This document shows, one piece after another, positions 13,331 through 29,310 of a stretch of DNA of 64,000 nucleotides (positions are counted from its first letter, which is position 1; the number at the start of each line of letters is the position of its first letter). This stretch comes from Bombus terrestris (taxonomy: Eukaryota; Arthropoda; Insecta; Hymenoptera; Apidae), in the NCBI RefSeq assembly GCF_910591885.1, contig NC_063271.1, positions 15,865,001 to 15,929,000 on the forward strand. Direction: 5' to 3'. Below the pieces are notes generated by a model, which did not search any database, was not told the origin of the DNA, and saw only the letters and a program-made list of their open reading frames with translations. The position numbers were made by a program, and so were the translations under genes.

Positions 13331-16300
13331 CACGATGTATCGTAAATATACTATTACTATACAACGTGTAACGTTATATAGTATTACGTTATATAGTATT
13401 ACTATACAATGTGTAACGTTACATAGTATTATGTTGTAACGTATAACGTTATATGGTATTACCTTATGACGTATAACGTTATATAGTATTACGATGTAAC
13501 GTATAACGTTACATTCTATTACTATACAACGTGTAACGTTATATAGTATTACGTTATAACGTATAACGTTATATGATATTACGTTATAACGTATAACGTT
13601 ATATAGTATTACGATGTAACGTATAACGTTATATAGTATTACGATGTAACGTATAACGTTATATTCTATTAATATACAACGTGTAACGTTATATACTCTT
13701 ACGATGTAACGTATAACGTTGTATACTATTACTATACAACGTGTAACGTTATATACTATTACGTTATAACGTATAACGTTATATGGTATTGCGTTATAAC
13801 GTGTAACGTTATATAGTATTACTATATAACGTATAACGTTATGTACTATTACGATGTAACGTATAACGTTATATAGTATTACTATACAACGTGTGACTTT
13901 ATATAGTATTACGTTATAACGTATAACGTTATATGGTATTACGTTATAACGTATAACGTTACATAGTATTACGATACAACGTATAACGTTATGTAGTATT
14001 ACGTTATAACGTATAACGCTATAAACTATTACTATATAAAGTATAACGTTGTGTACTATTACGGTGCAACGTATAACGTTGTATAGTACTACGTTATAAC
14101 GTATAACGTTATATGGTATTACGACATAACGTATAACGTTATGTAGTATTACGTCATATCGTATAACGTTATAAACTATTACTATATAACGTATAACGTT
14201 ATGTACTACTACGATGTAACGTATAACGTTATATAGTATTACTATACAACGTGTAACGTTATATAGTATTACTATACAACGTGTAACGTTATATAGTATT
14301 ACTATACAACGTGTAACGTTATATAGTATTACGTCATAACTTATAACGTTATAAACTATTACTATATAACCTATAACGTTATATACTATTACGATGTATC
14401 GTAAATATACTATTACTATTCAACGTGTAACGTTATAAAATATTACGATATAACGTATAACGTTATATAGTATTACGTCATAACTTATAACGTTATAAAC
14501 TATTACTATATAACGTATAACGTTATATGCTATTACGATGTATCGTAAATATACTATTACTATAAAACGTGTAACGTTATATAGTATTACGTCATAATGT
14601 ATAACGTTATAAACTATTACTATATAACGTATAACGTTATGTACTATTACGATATAACGTATAACGTTGTATAGTACTACGTTATAACGTATAACGTTAT
14701 AACCTATTACTATATAACGTATAACGTTATATAATATCACGATGTATCGTAAATATACTATTACTATACAACGTGTAACGCTATTTAGTATTACGTTATA
14801 TAGTATTACTATACAATGTGTAACGTTACATAGTATTATGTTGTAACGTATAACGTTATATGGTATTACCTTATGACGTATAACGTTATATAGTAGTACG
14901 ATGTAACGTATAACGTTATATTCTATTACTATACAACGTGTAACGTTATATAGAATTACGTCATAACGTATAACGTTATATGATATTACGTTATAACGTA
15001 TAACGTTATATAGTATTACTATACAACGTGTAACGTTATATAGTATTACGCTATAACGTATAACGTTATATGGTATTACGTTATAATGTACAACGTTATA
15101 TAATATTACGATATATCGTATAACGTTGTATAGTATTACGTCATAACGTATAACGTTATAAACTATTACTATATAACGTATAACGTTATATACTATTACG
15201 ATGTATCGTAAATATACTATTACTATACAACGTGTAACGTTATATAGTATTTCGTTATAACGTATAACGTTATATGATATTACGTTATAACGTATAACGT
15301 TATAAACTATTACCATATAACGTATAACGGTATATACTATTACGATGTAGCGTAAATATACTATTACTATACAACGTGTAACGTTATATAATATTACGTT
15401 ATATAGTATTACTATACAATGTGTAACGTTACATAGTATTATGTTGTAACGTATAACGTTATATGGTATTACGTTATGACGTATAACGTTATATAGTATT
15501 ACGATGTAACGTATAACGTTATGTTCTATTACTATACAACGTGTAACGTTATATAGTATTACGTTATAACGTACAACGTTATATAGTATTACGTCATAAC
15601 GTATAACGTTATAAGCTACTACTATATAACGTATAACGTTATGTGCTATTACTATGTATCGTAAATATACTATTACTATAAAACGTGTAACGTTATATAG
15701 TATTACGTTATAACGTATTACGTTATATAGTATTACTATACAATGTGTAACGTTACATAGTATTACGTTATAACGTGTAACGTTATAAGCTATTACAATA
15801 TAACGTATAACGTTATGTGCTATTACTATGTATCGTAAATATACTATTACTATAAAACGTGTAACGTTATATAGTATTACGTTATAACGTATAACGTTAT
15901 ATGATATTACATTATAACGAATAACGTTATATAGTACTATGATATAACGTATAACGTTATATACTATTACAATACAACGTGTAACGTTATATAGTATTAC
16001 ATTATAACGTATAACGTCATACAGTATTACTATACAACGTGTAACGTTATATAGTATTACGATATAACGTATAACGTTATATAGTATTACGTCATAACGT
16101 ATAACGTTATAAGCTATTACTATATAACGTATAACGTTATGTGCTATTACTATGTATCGTAAATATACTATTACTATAAAACGTGTAACGTTATATAGTA
16201 TTACGTTATAACGTATTACGTTATATAGTATTACTATACCATGTGTAACGCAATATAGTATTACGTTATAACGTATAACGTTATATGGTATTACGTTATA

Positions 16301-17725
16301 ACGTATAACGTTATATGGTATTACGTTATAACGTATAACGTTATATAGTATTACGATGTAACGTATAACGTTATACAGTATTACGATGTAACGTATAACG
16401 TTATATTCTATTAGTATACAACGTGTAAAGTTATATACTCTTACGATGAAAAGTATAACGTTATATAGTATTACTATACAACGTGTAACTTTATATAGTA
16501 TTACGTTATAACGTATAACGTTATATGGTATTACGTTATAACGTATAACGTTACATAGTATTACGATACAACGTATAACGTTATGTAGTATTACGTCATA
16601 TCGTATAACGTTATAAACTATTACTATATAACGTATAACGGTATGTAGTATTACGTCATATCGTATAACGTTATAAACTATTACTATATAACGTATAACG
16701 TTATGTACTACTACGATGTAACGTATAACGTTATATAGTATTACGATATAACGTATAACGTTATATGGTATTACGTTATAACGTGTAAAGTTATATAGTA
16801 TTACTATACAACGTGTAACGTTATATAGTATTACTATACAACGTGTAACGTTGTATAGTATTACGTTATAACGTATAACGTTATATGGTATTACGTTATA
16901 ATGTATAACGCTATATAGTATTACGATATAACGTATAACGTTATATAGTATTACGATGTAACGTATAACGTTATATAGTATTACGATGTAACGTATAACG
17001 TTATATTCTATTACTATACAACGTGTAACGTTATATACTCTTACGATGAAAAGTATAACGTTATATAGTATTACTATACAACGTGTAACTTTATATAGTA
17101 TTACGTTATAACGTATAACGTTATATGGTATTACGCTATAACGTATAACGTTACATAGTATTACGATACAACGTATAACGTTATGTAGTATTACGTCATA
17201 TCGTATAACGTTATAAACTATTACTATATAACGTATAACGGTATGTAGTATTACGTCATATCGTATAACGTTATAAACTATTACTATATAACGTATAACG
17301 TTATGTACTACTACGATGTAACGTATAACGTTATATAGTATTACTATACAACGTGTAACGTTATATAGTATTACGTTGTAACGTATAACGTTATAAACTA
17401 TTACTGTATAACGTATAACGTTATATACTATTACGATGTATCGTAAATATACTATTACTATACAACGTGTAACGTTATATAATATTACGTTATATACTAT
17501 TACTATACAACGTGTAACGTTATATAATATTACGTTATATAGTATTACTATACAATGTGTAACGTTACATAGTATTACGTTATAACGTATAACGTTATAT
17601 GGTATTACGTTATAATGTATAACGTTATATAGTATTACGATATAACGTATAACGTTATATAGTATTACGTCGTAACGTGTAACGTTATAAACTATTACTG
17701 TATAACGTATAACGTTATATAATAT
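13331..17725 (+). repeat. HOR family 2, block B (4,395 bp)
   Basis: This block runs from one class II CACGATGTATCG monomer to the next and is followed directly by block C, which aligns at a constant 4395-bp offset at its start. Shared private variants include GTTACATTCTATT (13509 and 17904) and ACGCTATAAA followed by GTATAACGTTGTGTACT (14016 and 18411). It contains a 609 module at 14738 and an internal 600-bp duplication. Confidence 0.9.
16261..17335 (+). repeat. 600-bp tandem duplication inside block B
   Basis: Positions 16261-16735 align with 16861-17335 at a 600-bp offset (20 monomers). Both contain TATACTCTTACGATGAAAAG (16435 and 17035), the ACGATACAACG monomer and two ACGTCATATCG monomers. 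The unit is single in block C (20770-21120) and in block A, so copy number differs between sister HORs. Confidence 0.85.
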
Positions 17726-20700
17726 CACGATGTATCGTAAATATACTATTACTATACAACGTGTAACGTTATATAGTATTACGTTATATAGTATTACTAT
17801 ACAATGTGTAACGTTACATAGTATTATGTTGTAACGTATAACGTTATATGGTATTACCTTATGACGTATAACGTTATATAGTATTACGATGTAACGTATA
17901 ACGTTACATTCTATTACTATACAACGTGTAACGTTATATAGTATTACGTTATAACGTATAACGTTATATGATATTACGTTATAACGTATAACGTTATATA
18001 GTATTACGATGTAACGTATAACGTTATATAGTATTACGATGTAACGTATAACGTTATATTCTATTAATATACAACGTGTAACGTTATATACTCTTACGAT
18101 GTAACGTATAACGTTGTATACTATTACTATACAACGTGTAACGTTATATACTATTACGTTATAACGTATAACGTTATATGGTATTGCGTTATAACGTGTA
18201 ACGTTATATAGTATTACTATATAACGTATAACGTTATGTACTATTACGATGTAACGTATAACGTTATATAGTATTACTATACAACGTGTGACTTTATATA
18301 GTATTACGTTATAACGTATAACGTTATATGGTATTACGTTATAACGTATAACGTTACATAGTATTACGATACAACGTATAACGTTATGTAGTATTACGTT
18401 ATAACGTATAACGCTATAAACTATTACTATATAAAGTATAACGTTGTGTACTATTACGGTGCAACGTATAACGTTGTATAGTACTACGTTATAACGTATA
18501 ACGTTATATGGTATTACGACATAACGTATAACGTTATGTAGTATTACGTCATATCGTATAACGTTATAAACTATTACTATATAACGTATAACGTTATGTA
18601 CTACTACGATGTAACGTATAACGTTATATAGTATTACTATACAACGTGTAACGTTATATAGTATTACTATACAACGTGTAACGTTATATAGTATTACTAT
18701 ACAACGTGTAACGTTATATAGTATTACGTCATAACTTATAACGTTATAAACTATTACTATATAACCTATAACGTTATATACTATTACGATGTATCGTAAA
18801 TATACTATTACTATTCAACGTGTAACGTTATAAAATATTACGATATAACGTATAACGTTATATAGTATTACGTCATAACTTATAACGTTATAAACTATTA
18901 CTATATAACGTATAACGTTATATGCTATTACGATGTATCGTAAATATACTATTACTATAAAACGTGTAACGTTATATAGTATTACGTCATAACGTATAAC
19001 GTTATAAACTATTACTATATAACGTATAACGTTATGTACTATTACGATATAACGTATAACGTTGTATAGTATTACGTCATAACGTATAACGTTATAAACT
19101 ATTACTATATAACGTATAACGTTATATAATATCACGATGTATCGTAAATATACTATTACTATACAACGTGTAACGCTATTTAGTATTACGTTATATAGTA
19201 TTACTATACAATGTGTAACGTTACATAGTATTATGTTGTAACGTATAACGTTATATGGTATTACCTTATGACGTATAACGTTATATAGTAGTACGATGTA
19301 ACGTATAACGTTATATTCTATTACTATACAACGTGTAACGTTATATAGAATTACGTCATAACGTATAACGTTATATGATATTACGTTATAACGTATAACG
19401 TTATATAGTATTACTATACAACGTGTAACGTTATATAGTATTACGCTATAACGTATAACGTTATATGGTATTACGTTATAATGTACAACGTTATATAATA
19501 TTACGATATATCGTATAACGTTGTATAGTATTACGTCATAACGTATAACGTTATAAACTATTACTATATAACGTATAACGTTATATACTATTACGATGTA
19601 TCGTAAATATACTATTACTATACAACGTGTAACGTTATATAGTATTACGTTATAACGTATAACGTTATATGATATTACGTTATAACGTATAACGTTATAA
19701 ACTATTACTATATAACGTATAACGGTATATACTATTACGATGTAGCGTAAATATACTATTACTATACAACGTGTAACGTTATATAATATTACGTTATATA
19801 GTATTACTATACAATGTGTAACGTTACATAGTATTATGTTGTAACGTATAACGTTATATGGTATTACGTTATGACGTATAACGTTATATAGTATTACGAT
19901 GTAACGTATAACGTTATGTTCTATTACTATACAACGTGTAACGTTATATAGTATTACGTTATAACGTACAACGTTATATAGTATTACGTCATAACGTATA
20001 ACGTTATAAGCTACTACTATATAACGTATAACGTTATGTGCTATTACTATGTATCGTAAATATACTATTACTATAAAACGTGTAACGTTATATAGTATTA
20101 CGTTATAACGTATTACGTTATATAGTATTACTATACAATGTGTAACGTTACATAGTATTACGTTATAACGTGTAACGTTATAAGCTATTACAATATAACG
20201 TATAACGTTATGTGCTATTACTATGTATCGTAAATATACTATTACTATAAAACGTGTAACGTTATATAGTATTACGTTATAACGTATAACGTTATATGAT
20301 ATTACATTATAACGAATAACGTTATATAGTACTATGATATAACGTATAACGTTATATACTATTACAATACAACGTGTAACGTTATATAGTATTACATTAT
20401 AACGTATAACGTCATACAGTATTACTATACAACGTGTAACGTTATATAGTATTACGATATAACGTATAACGTTATATAGTATTACGTCATAACGTATAAC
20501 GTTATAAGCTATTACTATATAACGTATAACGTTATGTGCTATTACTATGTATCGTAAATATACTATTACTATAAAACGTGTAACGTTATATAGTATTACG
20601 TTATAACGTATTACGTTATATAGTATTACTATACCATGTGTAACGCAATATAGTATTACGTTATAACGTATAACGTTATATGGTATTACGTTATAACGTA

Positions 20701-21520
20701 TAACGTTATATGGTATTACGTTATAACGTATAACGTTATATAGTATTACGATGTAACGTATAACGTTATACAGTATTACGATGTAACGTATAACGTTATA
20801 TTCTATTACTATACAACGTGTAAAGTTATATACTCTTACGATGAAAAGTATAACGTTATATAGTATTACTATACAACGTGTAACTTTATATAGTATTACG
20901 TTATAACGTATAACGTTATATGGTATTACGTTATAACGTATAACGTTACATAGTATTACGATACAACGTATAACGTTATGTAGTATTACGTCATATCGTA
21001 TAACGTTATAAACTATTACTATATAACGTATAACGGTATGTAGTATTACGTCATATCGTATAACGTTATAAACTATTACTATATAACGTATAACGTTATG
21101 TACTACTACGATGTAACGTATAACGTTATATAGTATTACTATACAACGTGTAACGTTATATAGTATTACGTTGTAACGTATAACGTTATAAACTATTACT
21201 GTATAACGTATAACGTTATATACTATTACGATGTATCGTAAATATACTATTACTATACAACGTGTAACGTTATATAATATTACGTTATATACTATTACTA
21301 TACAACGTGTAACGTTATATAATATTACGTTATATAGTATTACTATACAATGTGTAACGTTACATAGTATTACGTTATAACGTATAACGTTATATGGTAT
21401 TACGTTATAATGTATAATGTTATATAGTATTACGATATAACGTATAACGTTATATAGTATTACGTCGTAACGTGTAACGTTAAAAACTATTACTGTATAA
21501 CGTATAACGTTATATAATAT
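17726..21520 (+). repeat. HOR family 2, block C (3,795 bp)
   Basis: This is a copy of block B that is exactly 600 bp shorter because the internal 600-bp tandem unit is single here. The remainder aligns closely, including the tripled CTATACAACGTG monomers and the 609 module at 19133. It ends at the next class II CACGATGTATCG monomer at 21521. Confidence 0.9.
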
Positions 21521-23785
21521 CACGATGTATCGTAAATATACTATTACTATACAACGTGTAACGTTATATAGTATTACGTTATATAGTATTACTATACAAT
21601 GTGTAACGTTACATAGTATTATGTTGTAACGTATAACGTTATATGGTATTACCTTATGACGTATAACGTTATATAGTATTACGATGTAACGTATAACGTT
21701 ATATTCTATTACTATACAACGTGTAACGTTATATAGTATTACGTTATAACGTATAACGTTATATGATATTACGTTATAACGTATAACGTTATATAGTATT
21801 ACGATGTAACGTATAACGTTATATAGTATTACGATGTAACGTATAACGTTATATTCTATTACTATACAACGTGTAACGTTATATACTCTTACGATGTAAC
21901 GTATAACGTTGTATACTATTACTATACAACGTGTAACGTTATATACTATTACGTTATAACGTATAACGTTTTATGGTATTGCGTTATAACGTGTAACGTT
22001 ATATAGTATTACTATATAACGTATAACGTTATGTACTATTACGATGTAACGTATAACGTTATATAGTATTACTATACAACGTGTAACGTTATATAGTATT
22101 ACGATATAACGTATAACGTTATATAGTATTACGTCATAACGTATAACGTTATAAGCTATTACTATATAACGTATAACGTTATGTGCTATTACTATGTATC
22201 GTAAATATACTATTACTATAAAACGTGTAACGTTATATAGTATTACGTTATAACGTATTACGTTATATAGTATTACTATACAATGTGTAACGCTACATAG
22301 TATTACGTTATAACGTATAACGTTATATGGTATTACGTTATAACGTATAACGTTATATGGTATTACGTTATAACGTATAACGTTATATAGTATTACGATG
22401 TAACGTATAACGTTATATAGTATTACGATGTAACGTATAACGTTATATTCTATTACTATACAACGTGTAACGTTATATAGTATTACGTTGTAACGTATAA
22501 CGTTATAAACTATTACTGTATAACGTTATATACTATTACGATGTATCGTAAATATACTATTACTATACAACGTGTAACGTTATATAATATTACGTTATAT
22601 ACTATTACTATACAACGTGTAACGTTATATAATATTACGTTATATAGTATTACTATACAATGTGTAACGTTACATAGTATTACGTTATAACGTATAACGT
22701 TATATGGTATTACGTTATAATGTATAACGTTATATAGTATTACGATATAACGTATAACGTTATATAGTATTACGTCGTAACGTGTAACGTTATAAACTAT
22801 TACTGTATAACGTATAACGTTATATAATATCACGATGTATCGTAAATATACTATTACTATACAACGTGTAACGTTATATAGTATTACGTTATATAGTATT
22901 ACTATACAATGTGTAACGTTACATAGTATTATGTTGTAACGTATAACGTTATATGGTATTACCTTATGACGTATAACGTTATATAGTATTACGATGTAAC
23001 GTATAACGTTATATTCTATTACTATACAACGTGTAACGTTATATAGTATTACGTTATAACGTATAACGTTATATGATATTACGTTATAACGTATAACGTT
23101 ATATAGTATTACGATGTAACGTATAACGTTATATAGTATTACGATGTAACGTATAACGTTATATTCTATTACTATACAACGTGTAACGTTATATACTCTT
23201 ACGATGTAACGTATAACGCTGTATACTATTACTATACAACGTGTAACGTTATATACTATTACGTTATAACGTATAACGTTATATGGTATTGCGTTATAAC
23301 GTGTAACGTTATATAGTATTACTATATAACGTATAACGTTATGTACTATTACGATGTAACGTATAACGTTATATAGTATTACTATACAACGTGTAACGTT
23401 ATATAGTATTACGATATAACGTATAACGTTATATAGTATTACGTCATAACGTATAACGTTATAAGCTATTACTATATAACGTATAACGTTATGTGCTATT
23501 ACTATGTATCGTAAATATACTATTACTATAAAACGTGTAACGTTATATAGTATTACGTTATAACGTATTACGTTATATAGTATTACTATACAATGTGTAA
23601 CGTTACATAGTATTACGTTATAACGTATAACGTTATATGGTATTACGTTATAACGTATAACGTTATATGGTATTACGTTATAACGTATAACGTTATATAG
23701 TATTACGATGTAACGTATAACGTTATATAGTATTACGATGTAACGTATAACGTTATATTCTATTACTATACAACGTGTAACGTTA
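21150..23785 (+). repeat. 1,310-bp tandem duplication (two copies)
   Basis: The class II CACGATG monomers at 21521 and 22831 are 1310 bp apart and flanking sequence aligns from about 21150/22453 to 22475/23785. I noticed about five single-base differences (for example TTATGG against ATATGG near 21971) and one 7-bp deletion at 22512-22534, which makes the offset 1303 on its left side. Confidence 0.85.
22512..22534 (+). repeat. 23-bp monomer with 7-bp deletion
   Basis: ATTACTGTATAACGTTATA here lacks one copy of the directly repeated TATAACG heptamer that every standard monomer carries twice in tandem. The partner copy near 21200 is full length. The 7-bp loss shifts the minus-strand frame and explains why the open frame to its right ends here. 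Confidence 0.9.
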
Positions 23786-25170
23786 TATACTCTTACGATG
23801 AAAAGTATAACGTTATATAGTATTACGTTATAACGTATAACGTTATATGATATTACGTTATAACGTATAACGTTATATAGTATTACGATGTAACGTATAA
23901 CGTTATATAGTATTACGATGTAACGTATAACGTTATATTCTATTACTATACAACGTGTAACGTTATATACTCTTACGATGTAACGTATAACGTTGTATAC
24001 TATTACTATACAACGTGTAACGTTATATACTATTACGTTATAACGTATAACGTTATATGGTATTGCGTTATAACGTGTAACGTTATATAGTATTACTATA
24101 TAACGTATAACGTTATGTACTATTACGATGTAACGTATAACGTTATATAGTATTACTATACAACGTGTAACTTTATATAGTATTACGTTATAACGTATAA
24201 CGTTATATGGTATTACGTTATAACGTATAACGTTACATAGTATTACGATACAACGTATAACGTTATGTAGTATTACGTTATAACGTATAACGCTATAAAC
24301 TATTACTATATAAAGTATAACGTTGTGTACTATTACGGTGCAACGTATAACGTTGTATAGTACTACGTTATAACGTATAACGTTATATGGTATTACGACA
24401 TAACGTATAACGTTATGTAGTATTACGTCATATCGTATAACGTTATAAACTATTACTATATAACGTATAACGTTATGTACTACTACGAAGTAACGTATAA
24501 CGTTATATAGTATTACTATACAACGTGTAACGTTATATAGTATTACTATACAACGTGTAACGTTATATAGTATTACGTCATAACTTATAACGTTATAAAC
24601 TATTACTATATAACGTATAACGTTATATACTATTACGATGTATCGTAAATATACTATTACTATTCAACGTGTAACGTTATAAAATATTACGATATAACGT
24701 ATAACGTTATATAGTAGTACGTCATAACTTATAACGTTATAAACTATTACTATATAACGTATAACGGTATAAGCTACTACTATATAACGTATAACGTTAT
24801 GTGCTATTACTATGTATCGTAAATATACTATTACTATAAAACGTGTAACGTTATATAGTATTACGTTATAACGTATTGCGTTATATAGTATTACTATACA
24901 ATGTGTAACGTTACATAGTATTACATAATAACGTATAACGTTATATGGTATTACGTTATAACGTATAACGTTATATAGTATTACGATGTAACGTATAACG
25001 TTATATAGTATTACGTCATATCGTATAACGTTATAAACTATTACTATATAACGTATAACGTTATGTACTACTACGATGTAACGTATAACGTTATATAGTA
25101 TTACTATACAACGTGTAACGTTATATAGTATTACGTTATAACGTATAACGTTATATGATATTACGTTATA

Positions 25171-27240
25171 ACGTATAACGTTATATGATATTACGTTATA
25201 ACGTATAACGTTATATGATATTACCTTATAACGAATAACGTTATATAGTACTACGACATAACGTATAACGTTATATACTATTACAATACAACGTGTAACG
25301 TTATATAGTATTACTTTATAACGTATAACGTCATATAGTATTACTATACAACGTATAACGTTATATAGTATTACGTTATAACGTATAACGTTATATGGTA
25401 TTACGTTATAATGTATAACGTTATATAGTATTACGATATAACGTATAACGTTATATAGTATTACGTCATATTGTATAACGTTATAAACTATTACTATATA
25501 ACGTATAACGTTATATAATAGTACGAGGTATCGTAAATATCCTATTACTATAAAACGTGTAACGTTATACAGTATTACGTTATAACATATAACGTTATAT
25601 AGTATTACTATACAATGTGTAACGTTACATAGTATTACGTTATAACGTATAACGTTATATGGTATTACGTTATAACGTATAACGTTATGTAGTATTACGT
25701 CATATCGTATAACGTTATAAACTATTACTATATAACGTATAACGTTATGTACTACTACGATGTAACGTATAACGTTATATAGTATTACTATACAACGTGT
25801 AACGTTATATAGTATTACGTTATAACGTATAACGTTATATGATATTAAGTTATAACGTATAACGTTATATGATATTACGTTATAACGTATAACGTTAGAT
25901 GATATTACGTTATAACGTATAACGTTATAGACTATTACTATATAACGTATAACGTTATATAATAATACGATGTATCGTAGTTATACTATTACTATACAAC
26001 GTGTAACGTTATATAGTATTACGTTATATAGTATTACTATACAATGTGTAACGTTACATAGTGTTATGTTGTAACGTATAACGTTATATGGTATTACCTT
26101 ATGACGTATAACGTTATATAGTATTACGATGTAACGTATAACGTTATATTCTATTACTATACAACGTGTAACGTTATATAGCATTACGTTATAACGTACA
26201 ACGTTATATAGTATTACGTCATAACGTATAACGTTATATACTATTACGATGTATCGTAAATATACTATTACTATACAACGTGTAACGTTATATAATATTA
26301 CGTTATATACTATTACTATACAACGTGTAACGTTATATAATATTACGTTATATAGTATTACTATACAATGTGTAACGTTATATAGTGTTACTATACAACG
26401 CGTAACGTTATATAGTATTACGTTGTAACGTATAACGTTATAAACTATTACTGTATAACGTATAACGTTATATACTATTACGATGTATCGTAAATATACT
26501 ATTACTATACAACGTGTAACGTTATATGATATTACGTTATATACTATTACTATACAACGTGTAACGTTATATAATATTACGTTATATAGTATTACTATAC
26601 AATGTGTAACGTTACATAGTATTACGTTATAACGTATAACGTTATATGGTATTACGTTATAATGTATAACGTTATATAGTATTACGATATAACGTATAAC
26701 GTTATATAGTATTACGTCGTAACGTGTAACGTTATAAACTATTACTGTATAACGTATAACGTTATATAATATCACGATGTATCGTAAATATACTATTACT
26801 ATACAACGTGTAACGTTATATAGTATTACGTTATATAGTATTACTATACAATGTGTAACGTTACATAGTATTATGTTGTAACGTATAACGTTATGTGGTA
26901 TTACCTTATGACGTATAACGTTATATAGTATTACGATGTAACGTATAACGTTATATTCTATTACTATACAACGTGTAACGTTATATAGTATTACTTTATA
27001 ACGTATAACGTTATATGATATTACGTTATAACGTATAACGTTATATAGTATTACGATGTAACGTATAACGTTATATAGTATTACGATGTAACGTATAACG
27101 TTATATTCTATTACTATACAACGTGTAACGTTATATACTCTTACGATGTAACGTATAACGTTGTATACTATTACTATACAACGTGTAACGTTATATACTA
27201 TTACGTTATAACGTATAACGTTATATGGTATTGCGTTATA
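25171..27240 (+). repeat. 2,070-bp tandem duplication, copy 1
   Basis: This copy aligns end to end with 27241-29310. Reading line by line I found about seven single-base differences, such as TATTAAGTTAT against TATTACGTTAT at 25847/27917 and CATATTGTATAACG against CATAACGTATAACG at 25471. It carries a 446 module at 25526. Confidence 0.92.
25526..25987 (+). repeat. 446 module, first copy
   Basis: This runs from AGGTATCGTAAATATCC to GTATCGTAGTTATAC (25972). The same 446-bp spacing is found from starts 27596, 31196, 36403, 38542, 43985, 46278 and 50864. It contains GTTATACAGTATTACG, AACATATAACG, ACGTCATATCG and a GTTAGATGATATTACG monomer in fixed order. The second end carries TAGTTATAC, which puts a stop in the otherwise open minus-strand frame. 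Confidence 0.88.
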
Positions 27241-29310
27241 ACGTATAACGTTATATGATATTACGTTATAACGTATAACGTTATATGATATTACCTTATA
27301 ACGAATAACGTTATATAGTACTACGACATAACGTATAACGTTATATACTATTACAATACAACGTGTAACGTTATATAGTATTACTTTATAACGTATAACG
27401 TCATATAGTATTACTATATAACGTATAACGTTATATAGTATTACGTTATAACGTATAACGTTATATGGTATTACGTTATAATGTATAACGTTATATAGTA
27501 TTACGATATAACGTATAACGTTATATAGTATTACGTCATAACGTATAACGTTATAAACTATTACTATATAACGTATAACGTTATATAATAGTACGAGGTA
27601 TCGTAAATATCCTATTACTATAAAACGTGTAACGTTATACAGTATTACGTTATAACATATAACGTTATATAGTATTACTATACAATGTGTAACGTTACAT
27701 AGTATTACGTTATAACGTATAACGTTATATGGTATTACGTTATAACGTATAACGTTATGTAGTATTACGTCATATCGTATAACGTTATAAACTATTACTA
27801 TATAACGTATAACGTTATGTACTACTACGATGTAACGTATAACGTTATATAGTATTACTATACAACGTGTAACGTTATATAGTATTACGTTATAACGTAT
27901 AACGTTATATGATATTACGTTATAACGTATAACGTTATATGATATTACGTTATAACGTATAACGTTAGATGATATTACGTTATAACGTATAACGTTATAG
28001 ACTATTACTATATAACGTATAACGTTATATAATAATACGATGTATCGTAGTTATACTATTACTATACAACGTGTAACGTTATATAGTATTACGTTATATA
28101 GTATTACTATACAATGTGTAACGTTACATAGTGTTATGTTGTAACGTATAACGTTATATGGTATTACCTTATGACGTATAACGTTATATAGTATTACGAT
28201 GTAACGTATAACGTTATATTCTATTACTATACAACGTGTAACGTTATATAGTATTACGTTATAACGTACAACGTTATATAGTATTACGTCATAACGTATA
28301 ACGTTATATACTATTACGATGTATCGTAAATATACTATTACTATACAACGTGTAACGTTATATAATATTACGTTATATACTATTACTATACAACGTGTAA
28401 CGTTATATAATATTACGTTATATAGTATTACTATACAATGTGTAACGTTATATAGTATTACTATACAACGCGTAACGTTATATAGTATTACGTTGTAACG
28501 TATAACGTTATAAACTATTACTGTATAACGTATAACGTTATATACTATTACGATGTATCGTAAATATACTATTACTATACAACGTGTAACGTTATATGAT
28601 ATTACGTTATATACTATTACTATACAACGTGTAACGTTATATAATATTACGTTATATAGTATTACTATACAATGTGTAACGTTACATAGTATTACGTTAT
28701 AACGTATAACGTTATATGGTATTACGTTATAATGTATAACGTTATATAGTATTACGATATAACGTATAACGTTATATAGTATTACGTCGTAACGTGTAAC
28801 GTTATAAACTATTACTGTATAACGTATAACGTTATATAATATCACGATGTATCGTAAATATACTATTACTATACAACGTGTAACGTTATATAGTATTACG
28901 TTATATAGTATTACTATACAATGTGTAACGTTACATAGTATTATGTTGTAACGTATAACGTTATATGGTATTACCTTATGACGTATAACGTTATATAGTA
29001 TTACGATGTAACGTATAACGTTATATTCTATTACTATACAACGTGTAACGTTATATAGTATTACTTTATAACGTATAACGTTATATGATATTACGTTATA
29101 ACGTATAACGTTATATAGTATTACGATGTAACGTATAACGTTATATAGTATTACGATGTAACGTATAACGTTATATTCTATTACTATACAACGTGTAACG
29201 TTATATACTCTTACGATGTAACGTATAACGTTGTATACTATTACTATACAACGTGTAACGTTATATACTATTACGTTATAACGTATAACGTTATATGGTA
29301 TTGCGTTATA
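27241..29310 (+). repeat. 2,070-bp tandem duplication, copy 2
   Basis: This directly follows copy 1 and holds a 446 module at 27596. It is about 99.7% identical to copy 1 by eye, with no length difference. The sequence after it (29311 on) resembles the material that follows the class II modules in blocks B and C. Confidence 0.92.

Noticed and set aside
9353..13333. Long minus-strand reading frames (also 14420-17728, 18815-21523, 31651-33336, 40149-42263, 61225-63261 and shorter ones) as a repeat-protein gene
   Set aside because: The product is only the translated satellite monomer. The three largest frames start at GTG, not ATG, there is no conserved non-repetitive end or signal peptide, and the frames stop wherever a TATTCAACG, TAGTTATAC or indel monomer occurs. 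Absence of stops follows from the 30-bp period.
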